Source: an uncultured Spirochaetaceae bacterium (GTDB lineage Bacteria; Spirochaetota; Spirochaetia; Treponematales; Treponemataceae). Taken from it: a DNA stretch of 8,009 nt. Below, in pieces: positions 1 to 5,601 of this stretch. Location: positions 1-8,009 of the forward strand of contig CADBUT010000438.1 of NCBI GenBank assembly GCA_902797925.1, read 5' to 3'. Numbering within the stretch: the first letter of the stretch is position 1; the number at the start of each line of letters is the position of its first letter. The position numbers and the translations under genes are program-made. The notes below the pieces were generated by a model. It had not been told where the DNA came from. It made no database searches and saw only the letters and a list, made by a program, of their open reading frames with translations.

Positions 1-37
1 CCGTTGCATAAACAGCTGAAAAAAAGTAGTATGAGCC

Positions 38-1369
38 ATGAAAAACTACACAAAAGCCGACATCCTTAAATATGTCAAAGACAACGATATCAGATTCATC
101 AGACTTCAGTTTACTGATATTCTTGGAACGCTCAAAAATGTTGCTATCACGGCAACTCAACTTGAAAAAGCATTAAACAACGAATGTATGTTCGACGGTT
201 CTTCAATCGAAGGTTTTGTACGCATTGAAGAATCTGACATGAAGCTTTACCCGGATTTGAACAGCTTTGTTCAGTTTCCGTGGCGCATTGCACCAGACAC
301 AGTTGCGCGCCTTATCTGCGATGTCTACAAGCACGACGGCACGCCTTTCGACGGTTCGCCGCGCCAAGTGCTCAAAAATGTTCTTAACGACGCTGCAAAA
401 GACGGCTTTACGTTCAATGTCGGGCCAGAATGTGAGTTTTTCTTGTTCCGCAAAGACGAAGACGGAAAACCGACGCTAAAGACTTTCGATTCGGCCGGTT
501 ACTTCGATATGGGGCCGGTTGACCCGGGTGAAGATGTGCGCCGCGACATCGTGCTTACGCTTGAAAAGATGGGCTTTGAAATTGAAGCTTCTCACCACGA
601 ATGCGCGCGCGGCCAGCATGAAATAGACTTTAAGTACGGCGACGCTTTGACGACGGCAGACCGCGTAATGACGTTCAAGCTTGCCGTAAAGACAATCGCG
701 GACAAGCACGGCCTGCACGCCACATTTATGCCAAAACCGATTTTCGGCATTGCTGGCAGCGGTATGCACCTGAATCTTTCAATGTCTAAAGACGGCACAA
801 ACGTCTTTTATGATGAAAAAGACAAAATCGGCTTGAGCAAGACTGCTTACAGCTTTATTGCCGGCATAATGGAGCATATAAAGGGCATCACTGCCATTAC
901 GAACCCGCTTGTAAACTCTTACAAGCGCCTTGTACCTGAATTTGAAGCGCCTGTATACATTGCATGGTCTGCTCAGAACAGAAGCCCGCTCATCCGTGTT
1001 CCGGCTGCGCGCGGCAAAGGCACAAGAATTGAGCTTCGTTCAGCTGACCCGAGCGCGAACCCGTATCTGGCGCTAGCTGTAACAATTGCAGCCGGTCTTG
1101 ACGGCGTAAGGCGCGGGCTTGTGCCGCCAGCCGCAGTTGACGGCAACATCTATTCGATGACGGCTGCACAGCGCAAGAAGCACCACATCGGCTCTCTGCC
1201 CGCCTCTCTTGAAGAAGCGCTCGACGAGCTGCAGAAAGACAAGTTTGTGTGCAACGTGCTCGGCCCGCATGTTCTTGAAAAATATGTTGAAGCCAAAGAG
1301 CTTGAGTGGCTTGAATATAAGACACGCGTAAGCCAGTGGGAAATTGACCGCTATCTTGCAAAATACTAA
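38..1369 (+). CDS. glnA: Glutamine synthetase, type I (alpha-type, GSI-alpha)
   Basis: ATP-dependent ligation of ammonia to glutamate, giving glutamine; the central nitrogen-assimilation enzyme, a cytoplasmic dodecamer. The 443-residue length and near-colinear similarity to Bacillus subtilis GlnA (as I recall it) place it in the GSI-alpha group, which lacks the ~25-residue insert and adenylylation control of GSI-beta. Visible landmarks are the beta-grasp loop MFDGSSIEGF (51-60), metal ligands E131, E133, E188 and E195, H244 in GSGMH, flap glutamate E303 in EFEAP, NRSPLIR (314-320), and E332/R334 in TRIELRS. Arg62, linked in B. subtilis GlnA to feedback inhibition by glutamine, sits at exactly the same number (FVRIEE), so feedback control is likely; this is inference. 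The usual C-terminal VHPWE reads VSQWE (431-435). The ATG at 38 is chosen from homology; the upstream sequence is A-rich without a clear Shine-Dalgarno. It is visibly richer in G+C than the genes that follow. Only 37 bases of upstream sequence are present, so its promoter cannot be judged. Confidence 0.97.
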   Translation: MKNYTKADILKYVKDNDIRFIRLQFTDILGTLKNVAITATQLEKALNNECMFDGSSIEGFVRIEESDMKLYPDLNSFVQFPWRIAPDTVARLICDVYKHDGTPFDGSPRQVLKNVLNDAAKDGFTFNVGPECEFFLFRKDEDGKPTLKTFDSAGYFDMGPVDPGEDVRRDIVLTLEKMGFEIEASHHECARGQHEIDFKYGDALTTADRVMTFKLAVKTIADKHGLHATFMPKPIFGIAGSGMHLNLSMSKDGTNVFYDEKDKIGLSKTAYSFIAGIMEHIKGITAITNPLVNSYKRLVPEFEAPVYIAWSAQNRSPLIRVPAARGKGTRIELRSADPSANPYLALAVTIAAGLDGVRRGLVPPAAVDGNIYSMTAAQRKKHHIGSLPASLEEALDELQKDKFVCNVLGPHVLEKYVEAKELEWLEYKTRVSQWEIDRYLAKY

Positions 1370-1383
1370 TTTGAGCTTAACCA

Positions 1384-1440
1384 GCGCAAGGAGCGCATTT
1401 CTGTTTCAGTTTTGAACAGCCACCTTGCGCCTTGTTTTGT
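1384..1440 (+). repeat. Nested inverted repeat downstream of glnA, possible weak terminator or 3' UTR structure
   Basis: GCGCAAGG (1384-1391) is perfectly complementary to CCTTGCGC (1423-1430). Between them CTGTT (1401-1405) pairs with AACAG (1415-1419), so the transcript could fold as a stem within a stem. The following bases CTTGTTTTGT are T-rich but interrupted by G, so this is a poor intrinsic terminator alone. It may stabilise the glnA mRNA end or act together with the stronger hairpin at 1456. The pairing is read directly from the sequence; the function is inferred. Confidence 0.5.
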
Positions 1441-1453
1441 TCAGTTTTATGAT
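1425..1453 (+). promoter_or_regulatory. Candidate sigma-70-type promoter for the DUF1266-like gene
   Basis: TTGCGC (1425-1430) is followed after exactly 17 bp by TATGAT (1448-1453), which matches the -10 consensus at five of six positions; the -35 matches only the TTG. The predicted transcription start, about 1459-1461, falls inside the 5' arm of the hairpin at 1456-1489. This is the only promoter-like pair I see between glnA and the next gene. The evidence is spacing and consensus only, so a chance match in AT-rich DNA is possible. Confidence 0.35.
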
Positions 1454-1455
1454 TT

Positions 1456-1493
1456 AAAGCCTTTAAGAGCAGACGCTTTTAAGGGCTTTTTTT
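1456..1493 (+). terminator. Rho-independent terminator of glnA, also lying in the leader of the next gene
   Basis: AAAGCCTTTAAGAGC (1456-1470) pairs with GCTTTTAAGGGCTTT (1475-1489) over 15 positions, two of them G-U, around the loop AGAC. A run of seven T (1487-1493) follows, partly shared with the stem base. This is a good intrinsic terminator for glnA. The Shine-Dalgarno of the next gene starts at the very next base, so the hairpin may also work as an attenuator or leader structure for that gene. Confidence 0.8.
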
Positions 1494-1500
1494 AAGGGAG
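1494..1500 (+). promoter_or_regulatory. Ribosome binding site AAGGGAG that fixes a TTG start
   Basis: AAGGGAG ends 8 nt before the TTG at 1509. The nearby ATG at 1502 is only 1 nt from this site, is in another frame and hits a stop after about 30 codons. The TTG is therefore preferred, and it opens directly into a Lys-Lys plus hydrophobic signal peptide. TTTTAAGGG at 1490-1498 repeats 1477-1485 in the terminator stem. Confidence 0.7.
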
Positions 1501-1508
1501 AATGATTT

Positions 1509-2882
1509 TTGAAAAAATCCGCGTTGCTATTGATTTTGATTTTTCTCTCCGTTTCATTTTCTTTTGCCGGAGAAGCTGCTTTCAAAGACCTTAGCTCCGA
1601 AGAAAAGCTTTTCTGTATGTTTTCCTCAAATAACATTGAAAGCAATCATCAGTCACATGAAACACTGAACCCAGATTCAAACGGTACAAGCTTATCGGCA
1701 CAGCTGTTAGAAAGCACATGGTCTGTTTCAAATTATTATGAATTAAGAGCCACACTTGATGAGCTGTACGATTACACACACTGCGACAATTATGCAGATT
1801 TTTCTGATAAATTTTCAAAAGCAAAAAATGAAACATTGATAGCTTCCGCAATAGAATATGGAATTCCGTTTAACCAATTATGCTTCTTTCTTTATATTCC
1901 GCATATCAAAGAAAAACTTGGAATAAGCGGAAATATAGCATGGAATTACGGCAGGGCATTAACCATTTTGCGCTGGGCAATTGGTGCCGGTCTTATAGAT
2001 GAAGAAGAAGCCAAAGAAAGGGCAAAACCATTCATTGATGCAATAATCAGCAGCTTCTGTTCTTTTGAAGACTTCTGCTGCCATTATTTATATGGTGCAA
2101 GCTTCTTCTACTGCGATTATTTTGAAACCATGCCTGAAATAGTAAAAATCCGTTACAGCAATTTCATCTCATTCATTTCAAAATACAGCGAGCTTTTTCC
2201 GGAAGATATCGCTTTCAAAGGCAAAGCATCAGGTTCACAAGCATTATCTTTCAAAGAGCTGATTGCTTCCATGTCGATGGAAGAATTAACTAAATGCAAG
2301 GAATATTTCAGCATCGCCAAGGTCTTCGGCTATAATGCTGATTATGAAAATGCTTCAAGAAATATTCACTTGTATTTAGATAAAGCAGACATCGTAAAAG
2401 ATTTTCAATCAATCGAAGAAACACCATATTTTTATGAAGTTGCCGGAAACATACTTCTTAATGCAGGAAAAATACAGGATGTTCAAGATTTATTTGAGCC
2501 TGCGGAAGAATCGTTTGAATCAATTCCGCACAACAGCAGCCTGTATAACAACTTGTATGCGTTTCTGACATTTTCTGCTTTTTCTAAAAATGATTACATG
2601 CGGGCATTAAGATATTCTGACAAAATCTCTGATGATTATTCTCAAATAGCTGATATTTATCACCTTAAGGCATTATGCTATACATACCGCTTCGTTGATG
2701 CAGAAAAAGCTAACGACAGCAGATTGGCAGACGAATTTTTGAAACAAAGCATTAACATGTATATCAAGGCCTATAAAAAAGGCTATACACTGGATAAAAC
2801 AGAACAAGAATATGTTCTCCGCTATTCCGGATTGACAATAGAACAGCATATTCTTCCTGCCGAAGATTTCTGGAAAATATGA
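1509..2882 (+). CDS. Exported DUF1266-like protein with helical C-terminal half, function unknown
   Basis: A 457-residue protein of unknown function. Residues 1-20 form a Sec signal peptide (KK, then a hydrophobic core) with likely cleavage at SFA|GE; there is no lipobox cysteine, so it is predicted periplasmic or secreted. Residues 68-205 match the pattern I recall for DUF1266: W71 followed by an 'S..EL..TL..L' helix, AWNYGRA (144-150), GAGLIDEEEA (159-168) and SFCSFEDF with HYLYG (182-196). DUF1266 has no established activity; its better-known members (for example enterobacterial YbeR/YbeU) are not, as I remember, exported. Residues 260-440 are predicted helical, with TPR-like helix pairs (for example YFYEVAGNILLNAGKIQD and YHLKALCYTY), though I cannot assign repeats firmly. 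Cysteines are frequent. Its base composition is more AT-rich than glnA. It appears monocistronic, 251 bp from the next gene; no clear terminator follows. The DUF1266 assignment is from pattern memory. Confidence 0.8.
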   Translation: MKKSALLLILIFLSVSFSFAGEAAFKDLSSEEKLFCMFSSNNIESNHQSHETLNPDSNGTSLSAQLLESTWSVSNYYELRATLDELYDYTHCDNYADFSDKFSKAKNETLIASAIEYGIPFNQLCFFLYIPHIKEKLGISGNIAWNYGRALTILRWAIGAGLIDEEEAKERAKPFIDAIISSFCSFEDFCCHYLYGASFFYCDYFETMPEIVKIRYSNFISFISKYSELFPEDIAFKGKASGSQALSFKELIASMSMEELTKCKEYFSIAKVFGYNADYENASRNIHLYLDKADIVKDFQSIEETPYFYEVAGNILLNAGKIQDVQDLFEPAEESFESIPHNSSLYNNLYAFLTFSAFSKNDYMRALRYSDKISDDYSQIADIYHLKALCYTYRFVDAEKANDSRLADEFLKQSINMYIKAYKKGYTLDKTEQEYVLRYSGLTIEQHILPAEDFWKI

Positions 2883-3062
2883 TACGTCTTTTTTTATGAA
2901 AATCTAATCAAATTTTAATTAATATTTTTGTAACACAAAGTTATATTGGTTTTTTACTTAGTAACTGCTTTCAAGGCAGGCGTCGTAGATTTACATTAAT
3001 AAATCGATAACATTGGAACAGAAAATTTGTATTTATATATAGATTTTTATTTTTCATTGTTA

Positions 3063-3115
3063 CCGAAAAAACTTTATGTGCCGAAAATATTATATAATCA
3101 ATATACCGACACATA
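3063..3115 (+). promoter_or_regulatory. Promoter region of the SUMF1-like gene with an inverted repeat around the -10 box
   Basis: A perfect TATAAT lies at 3093-3098, placing the start of transcription near 3105 and leaving a leader of about 30 nt. The -35 is poor (CTTTAT at 3072-3077, 15 bp spacing). TATGTG (3075-3080) and CACATA (3110-3115) form an inverted repeat whose midpoint, 3095, is the centre of the -10 box. Both arms adjoin a CCG-like triplet (TATGTGCCG; CCGACACATA). CCGAAAA also occurs directly repeated at 3063-3069 and 3081-3087. The geometry would suit a repressor covering the promoter, but no regulator is known here. The rest of the 2883-3133 gap is featureless AT-rich DNA. Confidence 0.5.
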
Positions 3116-3133
3116 GCTTTAGGGAGTGAGACT

Positions 3134-4066
3134 ATGAAAAAATTACTTACTTTGGCAGTTATTCTTAGCATTTGTTTGCTGCCATTGACCGCACAAGTTA
3201 AATTGTACAAAGAAAACAGTACAAGACCTTATAAAATGCAGAACACTGCAGAAAGCCGCATCGTAACATGGCTTGAAGATGCAGAAGTTGAAGTAATTCC
3301 GGCAGGTCAGTTTGCTGTAATAGAAGGCAGCTTCAAAGACGGTGCTTTTGTAAAAGGCCGCGATGTTGCATTGCATGGCTATACAATGTGCAAATACGAA
3401 GTAACACAGGAACTTTATCAGCTTGTTACAGGCACAAACCCAAGCTTTTTCAAAGTTGACGCACCGAACGGCGAAGACAAGATGAAGCGCCCGGTTGAAA
3501 ATGTTTCATGGTACGATGCAATTATTTTCTGCAACCAGTTAACTTGCCTTGTTATGGATGAAAGAGACTGTGTTTACACAATTTCAAATATCAAAAAAGA
3601 AAACGGCCAGATTAGAAGTGCTGATGTTCAGATCGACCTCAAGAAACCTGGTTTCAGACTTCCTACAGAAGCTGAATGGGAATTTGCTGCAAGAGGCGGC
3701 ACACGCGGCGGTTGGGAATATGAATATTCAGGCGCAAAACGCATTCAGGACGTTGCTTTCTGGCAGCCAAGCAGCGGTGGCGTAACACACGAAGTCGGCA
3801 AGAAAGAAGCAAACGTTCTTGGCATGTATGACATGAGCGGCAACGTAAGCGAATGGTGCAACGACTGGTGGAAAGACGGCAAAATTGAGAAAGGTTCTGC
3901 TGACGACCCGATTGGTCCAGAAAAAGGCGACAGAAAGATTATCAGAGGCGGCGCCTATGATTCAGCTGCCCAGAAATATTGCTATGTAACTTATAGAGGA
4001 CATTTAATGCCGTTCTATCAGTACAATTACCAGGGATTCCGCATCTGCCGTTCAGTTCTTGAATAG
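3134..4066 (+). CDS. Exported SUMF1 / formylglycine-generating-enzyme-like domain protein
   Basis: A 310-residue protein with a Sec signal peptide (KK, hydrophobic core, likely cut PLTA|QV after residue 20). Cys14 has Ile before it and is a poor lipobox. The remainder is one SUMF1 (FGE-sulfatase) domain: VIPAGQF (54-60), MCKYEVTQELYQ (85-96), RPVENVSWYDAI (119-130), GFRLPTEAEWEFAARGG (173-189), LGMYDMSGNVSEW (229-241), RGGAYDS (271-277) and GFRICR (301-306). True formylglycine-generating enzymes need two cysteines in the GGSYMCHRSYC region. Here the first position is Ser277 and only Cys283 lies near the second, so I infer that it is not a sulfatase-activating oxidase; a binding, structural or other role is more likely. 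It starts at ATG with Shine-Dalgarno AGGGAG (3121-3126) 7 nt upstream. No sulfatase gene is nearby. It has its own promoter and terminator, so it is probably monocistronic. Confidence 0.92.
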   Translation: MKKLLTLAVILSICLLPLTAQVKLYKENSTRPYKMQNTAESRIVTWLEDAEVEVIPAGQFAVIEGSFKDGAFVKGRDVALHGYTMCKYEVTQELYQLVTGTNPSFFKVDAPNGEDKMKRPVENVSWYDAIIFCNQLTCLVMDERDCVYTISNIKKENGQIRSADVQIDLKKPGFRLPTEAEWEFAARGGTRGGWEYEYSGAKRIQDVAFWQPSSGGVTHEVGKKEANVLGMYDMSGNVSEWCNDWWKDGKIEKGSADDPIGPEKGDRKIIRGGAYDSAAQKYCYVTYRGHLMPFYQYNYQGFRICRSVLE

Positions 4067-4083
4067 AAACTTAAAGAAACTAC

Positions 4084-4117
4084 AAAGGCTGTCTGCACTA
4101 ATCAGACAGCCTTTTTT
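4084..4117 (+). terminator. Strong rho-independent terminator after the SUMF1-like gene
   Basis: AAAGGCTGTCTG (4084-4095) pairs perfectly over 12 bp with CAGACAGCCTTT (4103-4114) around the 7-nt loop CACTAAT, ending in six T (4112-4117). It lies 17 nt beyond the stop codon. It separates the SUMF1-like gene from the next transcription unit. Confidence 0.95.
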
Positions 4118-4129
4118 ATATTTTTCCAC

Positions 4130-4144
4130 CTTATCATAGATAAG
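4130..4144. repeat. Short palindrome, possible operator
   Basis: CTTATC-ATA-GATAAG is a perfect 6-bp inverted repeat with a 3-bp spacer. It lies between the terminator at 4084-4117 and the candidate -10 box at 4171, roughly 40 bp upstream of the predicted transcription start, where activator or repressor sites are common. The symmetry is real; binding by a regulator is speculative. Confidence 0.35.
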
Positions 4145-4170
4145 CACTTTTCTTTTTTTGAATTTTCACC

Positions 4171-4176
4171 GATAAT
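4171..4176 (+). promoter_or_regulatory. Candidate -10 box implying a leaderless start
   Basis: GATAAT matches TATAAT at five of six positions and ends 6 nt before the ATG at 4183, so transcription would begin at or next to the start codon. The -35 region at 17-bp spacing (TTTTCT, 4148-4153) is weak. No Shine-Dalgarno-like run occurs in the 20 nt before the ATG, which agrees with leaderless translation. Evidence is from consensus and spacing only. Confidence 0.4.
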
Positions 4177-4182
4177 GTCAAT

Positions 4183-5601
4183 ATGGATAGTAATGAAAAT
4201 TTCTCCGAACAAATCATAGAAGCTGTTGAAGCAAAGGCAGCATGGTTTGATTCTTCCGAATTACCAAAATTACTCGAAGCATTCCGTAACATAAAAGGTT
4301 ACGTTACGAATTTTGTCAGCATATTAACCCGCAAAGGATTTATACAAGACGATCCTTATAAACATGAAAAAAAGATTTCTTCAGTCGGTCCGATAGACGA
4401 CAGCCCTTTTTTGGAAACAGAACGTGCAACAGCCATTGGCACAAGACTTTCTGATTATGACAACATGCTTGACTTTATCTGCAGCTATGTGAAATTCACA
4501 GTAGACTCATTGCAGATGGACACAATTAAAAAGCTCGTTGCTTTCAACAATTGTATTCCATGGGGTTCTTTATCCAATACTTCACCAAAACAGATATCCA
4601 AATCATTATCTGAAATTATAAACAGCGTAAAAAACAGCACAGACACAATGTCTATAAGCATGATGAACGACATTTTGTCTTTGCTCTCAAAAGAATATTC
4701 TGCTATTAATGACTATCTCAAAAATATTGCCGACTTTCAGCGTGAAAATTATAAAGCTCTAGTCCGCAAAAACATCATTGAACTTGATGATTTTGATAAA
4801 GAGCAGGCAAAATCTTCAACTTCCAATGCTATTGCCATGATAAGAAAGTTTTTCCCTCAGACGATGGGTAAAAAGCCTTTTTATAATGAGCTTATCACGG
4901 AACTGGTTGCCGAAGAATTCGGACCTAATGCAGAAGCACTTTCTCTTAAACTGCTTTCAAAGCTCGAAATCAAATCAAACACAGCAAAGCAAAAAGTTTC
5001 AAACGCACCAGACGCACACGAAATGATTATGGAAGCTGTAAGAATTCTTGGAAGCACAAGCTCTCAATTTGAGGTTATCAAGCAGAAACTTGTTGAGAAT
5101 AAGACGACGCTTGATAATCAGCAGAACAGCTTTTTCCATCAGCTTAAGGCTGCTATCAGAAAAGCTTTTGGTTTAAGAGAAAAGCCTACTGAATACAAGC
5201 TCACAGTAACTGAAACCGTAACACATACTACAAGAACCGAAATTGTCCGCATTCAGGAATTTATTGCTGACATTGAGAAACGTTCAAGAGTGTATTCGGC
5301 AATAGCACTTAGAAAAAATGCCGGTTACATGAAGCTTGATCAGCTGCCTGATACGAAAATCCTTGAATTTGTAAACAAGCAGTTATCAGAATGCCAGAAA
5401 ATTCTTGTACTTCTGCCTTCGCTTGATACATATTTTAAATCAAGTGCTTCCGCTATGAACGGTTCAAAGATTCGCGGTATTAAGATTGAAATTTCAGCTT
5501 TAAAAGGCATTCTGCATAAAGCAAATCAGCAGAAAGCAGATTTTGCAGCTATCTCTGAAGAAAAAGCACAGTTGCAGAAACTTGGATTCAGGAATGCTTA
5601 A
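4183..5601 (+). CDS. Unrecognised cytoplasmic, mainly helical protein coupled to a peptide-binding protein gene
   Basis: A 472-residue protein that I do not recognise. There is no signal peptide or membrane segment, so it is predicted cytoplasmic. Most of it looks alpha-helical and polar. Notable segments are an acidic N-terminus (1-35), a long helical middle (95-330), a Thr-rich alternating stretch around KLTVTETVTHTTRTEIVRI (339-357) that looks like a beta strand or hairpin, and a basic, Gln/Lys-rich helical tail (428-465) with coiled-coil character. I see no Walker, kinase, nuclease or DNA-binding motif. The start at 4183 is the first in-frame ATG after the terminator; no Shine-Dalgarno is present (see the -10 entry). 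Its final 8 nt overlap the start of the following peptide-binding protein gene, so the two are probably made from one mRNA with coupled translation. A role with that transporter component is guilt by association only. It may be a lineage-specific spirochaete family. Confidence 0.85.
   Translation: MDSNENFSEQIIEAVEAKAAWFDSSELPKLLEAFRNIKGYVTNFVSILTRKGFIQDDPYKHEKKISSVGPIDDSPFLETERATAIGTRLSDYDNMLDFICSYVKFTVDSLQMDTIKKLVAFNNCIPWGSLSNTSPKQISKSLSEIINSVKNSTDTMSISMMNDILSLLSKEYSAINDYLKNIADFQRENYKALVRKNIIELDDFDKEQAKSSTSNAIAMIRKFFPQTMGKKPFYNELITELVAEEFGPNAEALSLKLLSKLEIKSNTAKQKVSNAPDAHEMIMEAVRILGSTSSQFEVIKQKLVENKTTLDNQQNSFFHQLKAAIRKAFGLREKPTEYKLTVTETVTHTTRTEIVRIQEFIADIEKRSRVYSAIALRKNAGYMKLDQLPDTKILEFVNKQLSECQKILVLLPSLDTYFKSSASAMNGSKIRGIKIEISALKGILHKANQQKADFAAISEEKAQLQKLGFRNA

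Noticed and set aside
31..69. ATG at 31 opening a 12-codon frame overlapping the glnA start
   Set aside because: It has no ribosome binding site, is out of frame with glnA and encodes nothing recognisable; the homology start at 38 is clear.
990..1361. Open frame of 123 codons on the - strand within glnA
   Set aside because: It is fully inside a confidently identified gene, its product is low-complexity and Cys/Arg-rich without family features, and it mirrors the third-position G+C of glnA.
2883..2935. AT-only imperfect inverted repeats after the DUF1266-like gene as a terminator
   Set aside because: The stems have bulges and almost no G-C pairs; T runs occur throughout the region, so they are not evidence of termination.
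2965..2980. Small hairpin CTGCTT-TCA-AGGCAG in the intergenic region
   Set aside because: It has only six pairs including a G-U, is not followed by a T tract and has no link to a gene start; it is probably chance.
5543..5593. Longer start (TTG at 5543) for the peptide-binding protein
   Set aside because: It would add 17 polar residues before a normal signal peptide and overlap the upstream gene by 59 nt; ATG at 5594 fits better.
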